From positions 99,602-163,601 of the forward strand of contig CAJJDN010000181.1 of the NCBI GenBank assembly GCA_905182985.1: a stretch of DNA of 64,000 bases, read 5' to 3'. The translations under genes were made by a program, and so were the position numbers. Under the pieces are notes generated by a model, which had not been told where the DNA came from, ran no database searches, and saw only the letters and a program-made list of their open reading frames with translations. The stretch is from Paramecium sonneborni. Its lineage: Eukaryota > Ciliophora > Oligohymenophorea > Peniculida > Parameciidae. How positions within the stretch are numbered: the first letter of the stretch is position 1; each line of letters opens with the position of its first letter. Below, piece after piece: positions 1 through 12,655 of the stretch.

Positions 1-1870
1 AACTGTATTCATCGTAATAGAGAATTGACATATTATTATGAATCATGTGAGGGACCAATAAGGAATGAAATTAGTTACATCGAGTAATTTTACTACAAGA
101 AGTATTTAAAATGAGAGTTGAATATATAAAATAAGAAATATTACAAATATTTTTACCGAAAAAGATGAAATACAAGTAAATCAAATTGAATACAGAATTT
201 AAGATATAAAATATATTAAAAATATTATTGAGAGATTGTAGAGCTGAAATGAATGGAATTGAAGATCGTTTTAGTTAAGGTAAATCAATGAAATAAACAA
301 TTTTATAGCATTAAATATAAGTGATTTAATAGTAATTATTTCAAATAACAATTTTAGAGATTTGGATAAAATGATTAATTTAGTAAGATAGTTTTATAAT
401 TTGATTAAAAATAATGATTATCTTGAATTTCTATTTGTTAGTTGATTTTATTAAATAGAATTGAATTTTAAATTGCAAAAAACCATACAATAGTTGAATA
501 GATGAAATACTAGATGATTTACATAGAGAATTACCAGATTTAAGATTATTTTTAGGAAAGATGGAAGGACAATAAGAAATTCTTGTGAATTTGAATGAAA
601 TTATATGGAGAAGGATAAATGAAAGAAAAAATGAAGAAGAATCTATATGATAAATTTTCATTAGACATTTTGATAATGAAATAAAAAAATGGTAAAAGTT
701 GGTTGAATTTTTTACTGAAAAATTGAAAGAATACGAAATGATTCGTTATTTTTAATGAATCATTTAATATAAAAACAATAAATAAATCTTGTAAACAAAA
801 TAAAAATCATACTGCTGAAATTATATTATAAATATGATTATTTTAGTTGTTGGATATACCAACAGATTAATAGATAGGAAAAAAAACACATTTTATGGTG
901 GTGCTATTTTATGGACAAAAATGCCAAAATTATATGAAGAAACTAAGAAATCACAAAGTGAAGTTATTATTGAATGAACAATGTCGAGGATAAAAGTTAG
1001 AATGCAATATAAATAAGTTAATTTTTAGGAATATTTAAGAAAATGATAATGATAAGAATGGTATGGTACATTATTAAATAAAATAATTATAGGTAATTTA
1101 AATGAGATAATATTCAATTATATAATTTAAGAACATTTATAATTGATTGATGAAGAGATAGAAAATATTGTTATGTTTATGGATTGTAAGAGTGAGATTA
1201 ATTACTATATACTTTTTAATATGTTGAAAAGCTCGAATTAGATTTAATAGATAGAAAGGAACTTAATTTAGAAATATAGACCAGCAAATGTAAAAAAAGA
1301 AAACCATCCTAAAATTGATATTTAATGAGTATTAAATTATAAAAAAATTTGGTTTTATAAATTATGAATGAGTTGAAAAGGAAATGAATATATGAGAAAG
1401 ATATATTGAAATTTACAGAGATATAAAAGAAGAATTGTAATAAGAAAATAAGAATAAAAAGTTGAATAATGTAGAAATGTGATTGGTATATTTGAAATAT
1501 ACTACATCAGTATGTTAATAGTGAAAATCATAATTTTTGATTTATAATATAATTGTACCATAATATAAGTATAAATGGAAATTATTAAACTAATTTAGTG
1601 AAAAAAATCTTTGAATTTAGATTCATAGGTCATATTTTATTGTGATAAATATTAAATGTAATCTTAATGTGTAAAATCTCATGGAAATATACTTCTAGAT
1701 TATTATAAGAGTCTTGAATAGGAGGATTGGAATATCAATTTGACAGAATATTAAACACTAGTGGATTTTCGATTAAGTTAGAATGTGATAACATTTATAG
1801 AAATAGAAAACTTTTATGCTTTTGAGGATTAAAAGTAAGTGTAAATAATAATGATAGGAATTTCGTTTTA
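1..1870 (+). pseudogene. Decayed coding sequence of unknown origin
   Basis: Short stretches read like protein on the plus strand, but TGA codons and frame changes break them every 20 to 50 codons. The best runs lie near 360-660 (a charged helical stretch containing ELPDLRLFLGKMEGQQEIL) and 840-975. No single frame stays open, and inserting 20-34 nt GT-AG introns does not restore one. The base pattern of codon-like stretches followed by gaps is that of an old pseudogene. I do not recognise the family. The left end is cut by the window, so an intact part could lie upstream. Confidence 0.4.
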
Positions 1871-2937
1871 ATGCATAGTCAAACATAATGGACAGATTAA
1901 GAATGGAAAGTATTGATTTGGATAGTGATATCATATTGTAAAATGAATAAGATTAATGTTTAAAAATTGGTATGTGTAATTAGGTATTTTAGTGTGATTG
2001 GGAGATGATTGGATAGTTGATAAAATTCAAAAATGGTTTAAATTGTTAGTATAAATGGCTATGTCATTTAATAAGAAAAGAGGATAGATTATAATGGTGT
2101 TAAGAAGAAGAAGAGCTATTAAAAGAAGAAGTGGAAAGTAGTAACAATTTAAAATGGAATGAAATACAATTTTAAATATTCATGAAATCAAATGGGAGAT
2201 ATTTTAAGAAAGCCAAATAATGTAGAGAGAGATGGAATAACTATTTAGATCCATAAATAAATAGGTAAAATTTAAGAGAGTTTTTTATTAGAAGTAATTG
2301 GAAACCAGAAGAAGATTTATTTTTAATGAAACTATCTTAATCTGAAGGTTTAAAATGGTCTAAGATTTCTTAAAAGATGAAAAATAGAACAGAAAATTAA
2401 GTTAAAAATAGATTCAAAAGTCTAATAAACAAGGAAACTAAAGAACAATAATAATAATTAGATATCAGTATTCTAATAAATAATATAATCTAAAAATTAG
2501 TTATCCAATAGTATAAGACTACTGAATTTATACAAGAAGAAAAACCATTAAAAGTAATCTGTTTAGATAGTAATATTAATTACATATAATAATAATAATA
2601 TTGGATATACTAATATCAATATTTCTTAGCTTAACAATAATATTAAATGTGCTATAGTTATTATTAAGGTGGATAATAATCTATGAAAAATGAAGATGCA
2701 TTATCATAAAAGATGTCCAGATCTAATAGTTTTTGTGGATTGTTAGATAAATTATCTTTAGATTCAAAATCTTGGACATAAGAATTAAATAAATAATATG
2801 TTTAGGAAATTGAAGTTCCTATCAATAATCTTACTAAATCATAATAATTTATTAACATTCCAAATTTCATTTCAGATAATTAAGGAAAACTTAAATCCAA
2901 TAAATAAAGATTCAAGTTTTCTTCAGGAGATTAATGA
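1871..2937 (+). CDS. R1R2R3 Myb-like DNA-binding protein
   Basis: Predicted 347-residue nuclear DNA-binding protein with three Myb repeats in the N-terminal half. R1 runs from about residue 7 (Trp 7, 36 and 54), R2 from about 67 with the hallmark RERWNNYLDP, and R3 from about 135 with WKPEED, KWSKIS and RTENQVKNRFKSL. The C-terminal half is Gln/Asn/Tyr-rich, typical of a regulatory tail. One 23-nt intron at 1970-1992 joins the two halves of R1 exactly. The ATG at 1871 is the first after an in-frame TGA; the stop TGA is at 2935-2937. A three-repeat Myb resembles animal c-Myb, plant 3R-Myb and CDC5-like proteins, so a role in cell-cycle transcription is inferred only. Length and frame are fully consistent (348 codons). 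Confidence 0.88.
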
Positions 2938-4833
2938 TTAATAATTATTAATATTTTTTATTTAGAATTAAATCAAAACATGTGGTTTTTCAGATCATTA
3001 AGAGCTCTTTAATTAGGATATCCAGCTTATGTCTGTTGGATGATTAAGGGAACATAACCCACCCATGCACATGAAGAATGAACATTTAATCATTTGCATC
3101 ATTATTATAATTATCTATTATTATCACTAACATTATCTAATCTATTTTCCTATATTATCATTAACTAAATATACAATATCTATTATCTATTAACACTCAC
3201 ATCTATTTATAATATTTGAATTGACATGTATTCTAAGAATCAATGTCTACAATCTATATAAATGCTATGAATTATATATAAATTTAGCAATACATTCAAT
3301 AACTAAACCAAAATTACAAATCACAATTACACAATTTTACATCAATATTGATAATGAATAATATTGATCTTAAACAATATTATTTATTTTCATAAAATTC
3401 AAATTTATGACAATATTTTGAAGATTAGAATTATCCTATTACTCAAATATTCAAGAATAATTTATATCAAATCTAATCTAAATATCAAAGAATTAAATAC
3501 ATCACTTTTCATTATTAATAATTAGAACATAACTCATTCATCTACTATTGAAAATTAAATATATTTACAAATAAATAAAGTTGTTTATGATATATTATTT
3601 TCCTTATAAGAAAACCTTAATACTTATTTTACAGCATTAGAAAATTCATTAAATATATTAATTAAAATTTTATGATAGACTGATACAAAAAAAAAGAAGC
3701 AGTTATCAAAGTATTTAAATCTTGTATTAGAACTATATTTGTATATAGATAGGAAATATTAATTAGTATTCTTAAATAATAAACTACTAAAATTAAAAAT
3801 AGTTTTAAGAGATGAAAATGTTAATAAATAAAATTTGGAAATTAAAAGAATGTAAAGAACATTCCCATATGAAATTGAAAGTGTAATGATAAATAAAGAT
3901 ATTATACAGACAAGAATAAGTAGAGGAATTTTAAATCCTAAAATTATTTTATTTTACATCATAATATTAAAAGGAGAAATCTATTATTAATATGAAAATG
4001 ACTAAAGAATCCGTTATGACTAATGAACTTTAATAATAAATCATGGAAATAGCATAAATGTGTCAAACTCTTCATGTTGTAAATCATACATACATAAAAT
4101 AGATCTTATTCAACAATTTATGTTTATAGTTATTTCAGATACAAAGGAACATTTATTTTTTGAATCCAAAGGGAAAAATGAAGAAACGATGAATTAACAA
4201 TTATTAAGATAGATTATTCAATTGAATATATACACATGGATTGTTATATGAAATAAATACATATAATAGTAAATAATAAGCAGGATATAATTCAATTAAA
4301 TACTTATTATTAATTATTATCTAATAATTTTCTTAGCTCAATAAATATGAGTACTTTTTTGTAGAATCTGAATTATTTAATTCTAATAAAGCCTATTATA
4401 ACAATAGAAATAAATATCTAGAAATATTAATTATAGAATTAATTAAACATAAATCATAACTTAATTCGATTTATAAATTTAAAAAGATTATAATTCGATT
4501 TAGGTTAATATTTAGCTTTAAGATGATAAATATTGTTTGACTGATTAAATTTATCATGATTACTTAAGTTTTATTATATAAACTTAAATTTTAATGTTAA
4601 CAATGTTTAAGTCACTATAAGAGATTCATGAATAGATTGTTTATAAAGATGCTTTAGTAAAATGAAATAAGATAGCTTATATAATTAATATATTAAAATA
4701 ATGAAATATTTCAATAACGAAATACTGTATAAATGATTGATTATTTTGAAGATTAGAAAGTTTACATTAAAGGAATGAAATATTAGATTACTGGAAATGA
4801 AATAGAGTAATTGGAGTGATAAATACATAATAT
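2938..4833 (+). pseudogene. Mostly gene-free; coding remnants in the second half
   Basis: About 1.9 kb between the Myb and phosphatase genes. The first kilobase is AT-rich with no supportable gene; one open frame at 3067-3374 looks like chance. From about 3900 the plus strand carries protein-like pieces broken by TGA and shifts: around 4050-4250, 4340-4540 and a clean terminal run of 56 codons at 4651-4821 ending in TGA. These may be one decayed gene. The family could not be identified. Confidence 0.35.
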
Positions 4834-6381
4834 ATGAATAATAACACTAATTAATTTAAAAATTAAAATTTTACCGTTCACATGTATGAAATGAGAAGAC
4901 CATTATCTGAAAAGAATTTAGGAAGGTATATAGGAGAATAATCGAGAGCAAGTTCAGCTAGTTAAATAAAATAATTAGGTCAAATGAAGAGTTCAACTTA
5001 ATTGAGCAAATAATAAAATAATCATTAAAAAGAGAATATGGAAATACGATCTAATTAATAAGAGAATAGTAATAGGAAGGGGAATACAAAGGACATGTTT
5101 GAATATAGAAAGTTATAAGATAAATTGTCATATTTGGAGTAAAAGATCATAAATATAAAAACTCATATTGATAATAGTTAAAGATAAACAAAATAAAGTT
5201 TAGCATCAAGATTTTTCAATACAAAAAATAATGATTAATAATAGTAATAATAGTAGAAGATAAACATCCCAAAGATAAGTAAGAATGATATTGATTTGAA
5301 TTAAATGTAAAATAAAGTAAAGTCAAATACATTAGTAAATGATCCTCGATTATAGAATGATAATATGAATAAAAAACCATCATTATCAACATTTGTGACA
5401 TAATAGAAGATGAGTAATGAAGTAAGTGTTTAAAAGATAATATAAATTCATCCCGAATCAGCTAAAGGATTAAATTAGAGAATAGCATTTACAAATAATC
5501 ATAGAGAAAGATCAACAAGATCAGAGACTTAATTTCTATATTATATATCTTCCGTAATAAGATGTTATATGACACCAGAAATAACAAAAGCAATATAATA
5601 AGTGAGAGAGCATTTAGTTTAATCAATATCAGCTGCTTAATATAGTAAGATGATGAATTCTTAGTAATATGAGGAGAAGAGAGTGAATCTTCCATCTATA
5701 TCGTTAAAGAAAACGATAGTGTTTGATTTAGATGAAACTCTAATTCATTGTAATGAATCAATAAAAGTACCAGGTGATGTAATATTACCTATAAGATTTC
5801 CTACAGGAGATGTAATTGAAGTATATATGATATAATATATATTATTAGGCATCAATTAATATTAGACCTTATGCTTAATAAGTTTTATAAACACTAAGTA
5901 GGCATTTCGAATTAATTGTATTTACAGCTTCACATTCTTGTTATGCTAATGTTGTTATTGATTATTTAGATCCAACTAAATAATGGATATCACATCGGTT
6001 CTTTAGAGAAAGTTGTGTATAAACTGAAGAAGGTGCATATATTAAAGATCTAAGGTATTATCCTTAATTGTTTTTGCTAGAGTTATTGGAAATAGACTAT
6101 TATCTGATCTAGTTTTAGTAGATAATGCTGCATATTCATTTTGTATTTAACCATTAAATGGTATTCCCATTCTTAATTTCTATGATAATAAATCTGATCA
6201 AGTATCAATCTAATTTATTTAACATTAGGAATTATTATATTTATAAAATTATTTAATGGCTATCAAATATGCTAAAGATGTAAGATAGTTTAATTAGCAA
6301 TATTTGAAATTCGATAGATTTCAAGAATTCAAAGATCCTATTTAATTATTAGAAACCCTGTTTAAAGAATATATACCATGA
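4834..6381 (+). CDS. FCP1/SCP-type (NIF domain) protein phosphatase
   Basis: Predicted 497-residue HAD-family phosphatase of the CTD type, the class that removes phosphate from RNA polymerase II tails and some signalling proteins. The first ~290 residues are Gln/Asn/Ser-rich and look disordered. The catalytic NIF domain follows, with the signature DLDETLIHC at about residue 298 (Asp nucleophile and second Asp), then FTASHSCYANVVIDYLDP and LVLVDNAAYSF with the conserved C-terminal Asp. Two introns, 5821-5848 (28 nt) and 6055-6080 (26 nt), restore the frame (498 codons). The ATG at 4834 is the most upstream plausible in-frame start; 4882 is an alternative. The substrate cannot be told from the sequence. 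Confidence 0.9.
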
Positions 6382-6710
6382 TTAATAAATATAATTAATA
6401 GTTTATTTTAAATATTCCATTATAATCATCTTAATTAGAATACTCTAAATATTAAATATTCTAATTTTTCAATAATACGAAAATAAAGAATTTTGCATAG
6501 TTTGCACTTGATTTTAGTAAGAAAGATAAAGTATGTATAATTAAATATTTAATAAGCTAATAGAATAAATGCAATAGTATAAGTATCTAACACTTTTAAT
6601 ATTAGTATAAGGTTAGATAATATAATAGAAAATTATAATTATATATTATAAATAATCATACTAAAATCTCGTAATTATTAATTTTTTTTTCGTGAATAAT
6701 CTTTTACAAA

Positions 6711-7808
6711 TCAGAAACCAATTTCTTATTAAAAGGATTACTAGATAAAATGTTAATTTAATTAATTACACTTTAAAATCAAATTTAGCAATCAACAATG
6801 GAGGTAATTTAGAAAATTCATTGTTAAATATTTTGAAAGATTCATCATTGATTCCAATATCATATGCTGATAACCATAGTTTTCGTAATCTTCTGATTTC
6901 AGGTAAGGCTTTAGATACAATAACAAATCCTTTATTTCCTATAGGATTACAAGAGACATCCAAATTTAAATCTTTTAGATTATATAAATGTTTAAAAGCA
7001 TGCATTAAAGCATCAATACCTTCCCAAGTAATTTTATTATTATAAAGTGATACATCCATAAAGGATAAACGATTTAAATTAGTGAAACAACCAGCTAATT
7101 ATCTAGCACCTATAACTGTCAATGAATTACTAATATAAAAATATTAACTACCATCCTAAGTTTAGTTTTAATTATTCAATGTTATAAAATTGTATAAACT
7201 TTTTCATAAAATGTTCCATATTATTATCAGTCATACCTATTGATTAATTTAATTGATATACCTTATGATTTAAATTCAATTGATAGATTTAACACTTATT
7301 TAACCTTTTTACTATCATAATATAAGAAATCTTTAAGATTATTGAACTGTCTTAAATGAATAATAAATACTTTAAGAGTGGTTTCACCATCATTTTATTG
7401 TCTATTATGAAACATAATAACAAGTCCTTTTTCTTATTCTTCATTTATTTGTTCTCTCTAACATTCTTAACCATTTGTACCCTAGTATAGACATATTGAT
7501 TTACAGTTAACGGTCTTTAATATTATTTATTGATTTAATGTTTATATTGTTCTTCTAAGTCTTGATTAAATTCATTAAGTAATTCTTGAATAATAAAATA
7601 CAGAAATACTCTACATTGATTATTCTACTTGATTAGCAATCAATTGAAATTATTTTGTTCCAAGTAATGATAACTTTGTATCACTACTAGCAGGTAATCT
7701 ATTTAAAGATGAATCATTGAATGTTTATTTTAATGTCCTTATTTTACCAACAACAATATTTGACACAGATTCAAGAAGACCATCTAAAATAGATTTATAG
7801 GAAGCCAT
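6711..7808 (-). CDS. Leucine-rich-repeat (RNI-like) protein
   Basis: Predicted 323-residue cytosolic protein. The N-terminal ~130 residues are helical and charged. The rest carries leucine-rich repeats of the ribonuclease-inhibitor type, for example LKLNLGCNSLTVIGARQLA and LKDLNLDVSCNPIGNKGF, a protein-binding fold found in many large ciliate families. Five short introns are needed and all keep frame: 7585-7609, 7458-7480, 7237-7261, 7130-7151 and 6741-6771. The first uses an unusual AAG acceptor. The last supplies the stop; without it the reading would run on some 80 codons into low-complexity sequence. The start codon at 7808 opens with Met-Ala-Ser. No specific function can be assigned. Confidence 0.85.
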
Positions 7809-8894
7809 AATAAATATATTAATAATTATAATTTAATTACTACTCCTTAACTTTATGTAAAACTATATCTCTATGATTAACTAATCTTAACAAGTATTTC
7901 AATCAATTATTCGACAAATTAATGAATACTTTTAAAGAAATTATCCAAATATAAATAACAAATAAAGAAAAATAAATATCTCTATATTTTTAGGGATTAA
8001 AGAAGAATTGGAATTTCAAATGATGTTAGTATTTAATACTCTGTTACAAGAATAAACATGTAAACTTCATTAAATAATTTTTACTAATCATTAAATTGCA
8101 TTTACAAGAGTATTAGAAAAAAATATGTATTTCAAATATATAAAAATAAAATATTCATGGCAATTACTACAATTAATACTTATTTTAATGTCTCAATAAT
8201 TATAGACTTTATTTCAAAATTTATATGAAATACTTTTGAATTATTTCACATTATTCCAAGAGTAACATGTAAACCTATAAAATTCATTTAGATGATAATT
8301 CTAAATATTCAAAAATGTAATTTATAACTACTAATAATAATATGTGAATAAAACTATTTAACTTATTATTAAGTAAGTACACCTTTAAGATATCATATAT
8401 TGGTTCATAATTGATTCAGAAATAGTTACTTACAATAATAGAATGACCCATTTCAAATTTATAGTATTTGAATAAATAAAGCTTCCTAAATTATAAGAAA
8501 AACAACAGTTTGCAACTTTCTAAGATTCAGAAAATTTTGAAGAAAATGAATACTATAATGATCATCGATTATCTGATACTTTTGATTTAGTACCTATTGA
8601 TGCTTTGTATATGGAGCCAGGAAAAAAGAAAAGAATTTCAATGGGAGTTATAGCTTTTAATAATGAAGATATGATATCAATACAAAACTACTTTTGATTG
8701 GTACAAAATTTAGTGATAATAGAAATTTTATCAATTCTTCTAATTTATGTTTGATTTAATTCTGTTATTGCTTGAGAAATCAATAGTACTGACATTCTAA
8801 GATTGATCAAAGTTAGAGAAGATAGAAAAATATTGTAATGCCTTTAAAAATTTAAGTAGGATGATGATTTTTATTTATTTTAAGATTTTGCTAT
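7809..8894. other. Intergenic stretch with a short coding remnant
   Basis: No intact gene is seen between the leucine-rich-repeat gene and the next minus-strand gene. A plus-strand open frame of about 85 codons near 8442-8695 reads like protein (acidic, with PIDALYMEPGKKKRISMG) but stops at TGA and has no continuation, so it is probably a gene fragment. Minus-strand sequence at 8700-8890 also looks weakly coding and may be a decayed tail of the neighbouring gene. Confidence 0.35.
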
Positions 8895-11389
8895 TCAAAT
8901 TATTAGTCTTATTATATTTGGTATGAAAATGTTTAACTAAGCTTTTTAGACTGAGTTTAAGTTCTGAGTAATTGTTGCACAATTTGAATACTCTTCAAAA
9001 CTATGATTGTGACTGTCCCACAATAAACATTTTATCGATTTTATTGTTATTACCATTTCTTTTGGTACTTCATAACTACTCATAATTTCTTCATATTTCT
9101 AATTAAATTAACAACACTCTTGTTTAATTAATTTCCATTGTTAATCATTATTCTTGTTTGTCATTCTTAAATAGTAATTATTTCATAAATACCCAAATTG
9201 CTGAATGAACCAATCTACAACAATATTATTCTAATTTTTTTTCTATATGTTATTTATGAATTCATCACTCGTTTGAATTGCCATCAAATAACCAAATTTA
9301 TCTACATAAAACTAACATTTATCATAACATATTTTACTGCTTTATATTCTCTTTTTACATTAAAGTACTTTTCAACTAAGTCTTATTTAAATAATAATCC
9401 AGTTTTTAAATTCCAGGCTTAATTAACATTACAAAATTATATCTATAATCTTTGAATCTGTAAAGCATTAAAATCATTTATAGTATTATTAACATTTTCT
9501 AATTAAGTAATTATTATGATATTCATTGGTTCTAAGAATTGATCTTATATTGAGGCCAATTTATTTAAGATAATGAGAATTTATTTTTCAAAATCGTCAT
9601 ACAAAATAAAGAGAATAGAATTCATAGTAATTTTGATGGATTCATCAAAATCCATAACTTTCTCATTTAATTATATTTGATAATCAATTCGATGATAGAT
9701 ATATTTCTTTATTAAATTCATACTTTTATTACATAGTTTCTAAGTTTTAATTAATTTAAATTATATTAGTTACTATTCCTATTATTGTTTTAATAATTTT
9801 AAATCATCTAAATTTTTGATAACAATAGATTTATTGTGTAATTCATACATATCCTAAAATACAAATGAATCATTTAATTAATTAGTCCACTCAACTTTTT
9901 CTTCTTCTTTAAGCTTCATAATTTTGTTATCAGATTTATAATTTATCTACCATTCAATAGTTCTCCTTTTTATTAAGAATAATTATAATTAGAAAGTGAA
10001 CTATTAAGTGAAATCTTAAAGGAATTCCATTAAATATATTTTGTTGAATGTATAAGTGTAAGGTATTGAATATAAATGTAAGTCTGGGTTCTAGAATAAT
10101 GTATAAATAATACTTTCCATCTTAATCCAATAGACTCCATTAATTCTCTACATATTTCTGTAAGTATTTTATTTTTTTGGATTGAAGCTGTTGGATAAAT
10201 TGAAGGCAATAAATATGTCTTAGTGATTTCTTTGAATTTATGTTCATCATAATCATAATTAAAATAAATCTATTTAATGAGTTCAAATTAAAATGGTTCA
10301 CCTGGATGATATCTAGATAAGATTTATAACAAACGAGAACTCTTAAACAGTTATTTGAAATCCTTGTATTATACTTAACTTATTGTTTCACTTGACTAAA
10401 ATATTTATTATTGCATTATTTAATATTTAGTTAGTGTTGATTTAGTAATTTAAGGTTTATTCTTGCTGATATATGATGAATAATGAAGATGTAACTCTTT
10501 CAACAACTTCCTCTCATATTTAATTGATTTTGATTTTTAAGAACTAATATCATCAAATTCTTAACTGATTTCATCTGGTTTTTTGGATACATAAAATTCA
10601 GGAATTTCTGCTCTAATGACTTAGCCTTGTGGATCAATAATTACAAATAAATCTTCTTTTGTTTATTCTTCAATATGAAATACTTAATGAGAATTAAAAT
10701 CTAAAATAGTCTCTGATAATTATACACTAATGATGTTCAGGTATATTTGAACTAATATCAATGAATTTCATCTTCCATCCATATTTATTTTTTAATTTTT
10801 ATAAATCTGCTTATTTTTGTGTTGAATTCCAATCTATCAAACCATAAAATTCTAATTGAACAAATTTAAATATTTTGGAAATTTTAATAGTGAGAATTTA
10901 TTAAAATTTGTAAAATTGCTTTAAACTTGACAATTTCTATAATTACAATTGCAGGAAAAATGTGTATTTTCCATTATTGCTGAAATTCATCAATTAGGAT
11001 TATGTTTGATCCAAAAAATTTACAAATATTTATTAGGGAAAGAAATCATTTTTCATTAAGGCAGTGTGTATTGTTACTTAAGTAAATACAGGTTTAAAAT
11101 TTCGAAGAGGTCTTAACAAAATTATTGATTCTGGATGTGAATCTAAAAATGAATGAATATAATTTCTAGATTATAGATTGCTATTCATCAATTTATCAAC
11201 ACTCTTTATTATTCTCTTCTTTCTAGAAATCCATTACTTTCTCTACTTAATATAACAATAGTTATAAACAGAAGTATTGATGATGATTGTATCAACAAAT
11301 TGTCCTTCTGCCAATTAATCCAAAAGCAAATATAGATCATTAGATGTTCTTTTTTCATCATTCTAAGGTCGACTACCAATGCATCCCAT
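8895..11389 (-). CDS. Large protein with N-myristoylation signal and thioredoxin-like regions, function unknown
   Basis: Predicted 797-residue protein. It starts MGCIGSR, a classic N-myristoylation plus palmitoylation signal, so membrane anchoring is likely. The region around residues 130-260 has the feel of a thioredoxin/nucleoredoxin fold (LEFYGLIDWN, KYGWKMKFIDIS, LFVIIDPQGQVI) but lacks an obvious CxxC pair; a second such region may follow. Four introns, 10701-10725, 10091-10113, 9312-9337 and 9166-9192, give an exact 798-codon frame. The stop is the first TGA after the last exon. The fold is inferred from pattern only; the start and reading frame are well supported. A possible decayed extension lies just downstream. 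Confidence 0.78.
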
Positions 11390-12655
11390 CAAATAATTTA
11401 AATTTTATTTTTTTACACAATTGTATATAATGACAAATTAATAGATTTTTATCCAAACCTATACTATATATTACTATGATCGGAATCATCAGAAGATTTC
11501 ATTTTATAAATGAGTCCAATCATAAGATGAATATGCATATAATTATGTCAAAAGAATATTTTGAAAAAAAGATTAGTGCAACTATCCCAATTTTTATCAT
11601 TCTATGGGTGAATAAAGTTTACAAAATGATTTTAAGAATGTTTAAGATATATGAAATTCTTCATTCTCAATTTTTTTTAATTTGATTAGATTTCAGATAG
11701 ATTTCAACTAATCCTTGTTTTAACAAAAGGAAGAACAGGTGCTATTCTTGAACTACGAGAGACCTAGATTATTGAATGACATGGGATATTAGAGTAGTTA
11801 TAAAATTCTAATTCAAGTTTTATCTTGTAGTTTAGAACGATCTCATAAGAATGGAAGTTGATTTGTAAAATTGATATTATTATTATCATTTAATATTTAT
11901 GAAATATTATTAGGTAAATTAAATTTACCTATTAAATTAAAATGGATTATATATATTATACTAACAAGAGTATTATTGAAAGTAGTTTTCAATAATATCC
12001 AAACCGTTTACAAATAATTAGAACCTATTGTTCGTATTTAGGTATGAGATGAACAAAATAAGATAATTGGGAAATGAAAAAATAGAGTAGTATCATTTAA
12101 TTAAAAGTTTGAATTATGATGAAAGATAAAAATTAAAATAAATTACAATATTTGAAATAATAGTAAGTATCTAAGGGACTGTTTTTGTGTTTAATATTGT
12201 ATTCTTCAAAATTAGTAATAAAGGCATGGAAATCATAGTTTAAATTCATTTTTTAAGAATTTTGGAATGATTTATGCATAATTATGAATTTAGTATCAAT
12301 TAGATTAAAAGAATATAAAATTGTATTTATAAATTTTTGGAAGAAAATATTATATTATCAAAATTATAGTATAATATATAAAAGAATATTATTTTGATAT
12401 GAAATTTGAGAATATATAGCAAATGAGAATTATTGTATTTTCAGATTTTATAAAATAGTAAATGATGATAAAATTTAAATAAATAAATTTTTATTATTAA
12501 TCAATTTACTCTAGGGAATGGAAATGAAACAAAAGTTAAGAATATTAATTAAAAAAAGTCTAAATGTAAAATTATTTATTTATTTAAATTAATCGATTAT
12601 TATTAATTTAATAAAGGTATATAATAATTTTTATCAAATACTTTATTTTATTCAT
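11390..12655. other. Intergenic, no supportable gene
   Basis: About 1.3 kb of AT-rich DNA between two minus-strand genes. The plus strand at 11476-11685 is open for 69 codons but has no recognisable protein character. A few protein-like words near 11700-11860 are broken by TGA. Nothing else stands out apart from long A and T runs. Confidence 0.5.

Noticed and set aside
3067..3374. Open frame of 102 codons, Ile/Tyr-rich, starting MHMKNEH
   Set aside because: Composition is that of random AT-rich DNA and nothing supports expression; chance is likely when only TGA stops.
6469..6710. C-terminal extension of the leucine-rich-repeat protein
   Set aside because: The frame stays open to 6469, but the extension is low-complexity; a 31-nt intron at 6741-6771 gives a natural end at 6711 instead.
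6821..7045. Plus-strand open frame
   Set aside because: Antisense to the leucine-rich-repeat gene and without protein character.
9198..9422. Plus-strand hydrophobic open frame
   Set aside because: Antisense to the N-myristoylation-type protein gene; the hydrophobicity is due to AT-rich codons.
11476..11685. Plus-strand open frame of 69 codons
   Set aside because: No motif, no homology-like pattern, no intron structure; probably chance.
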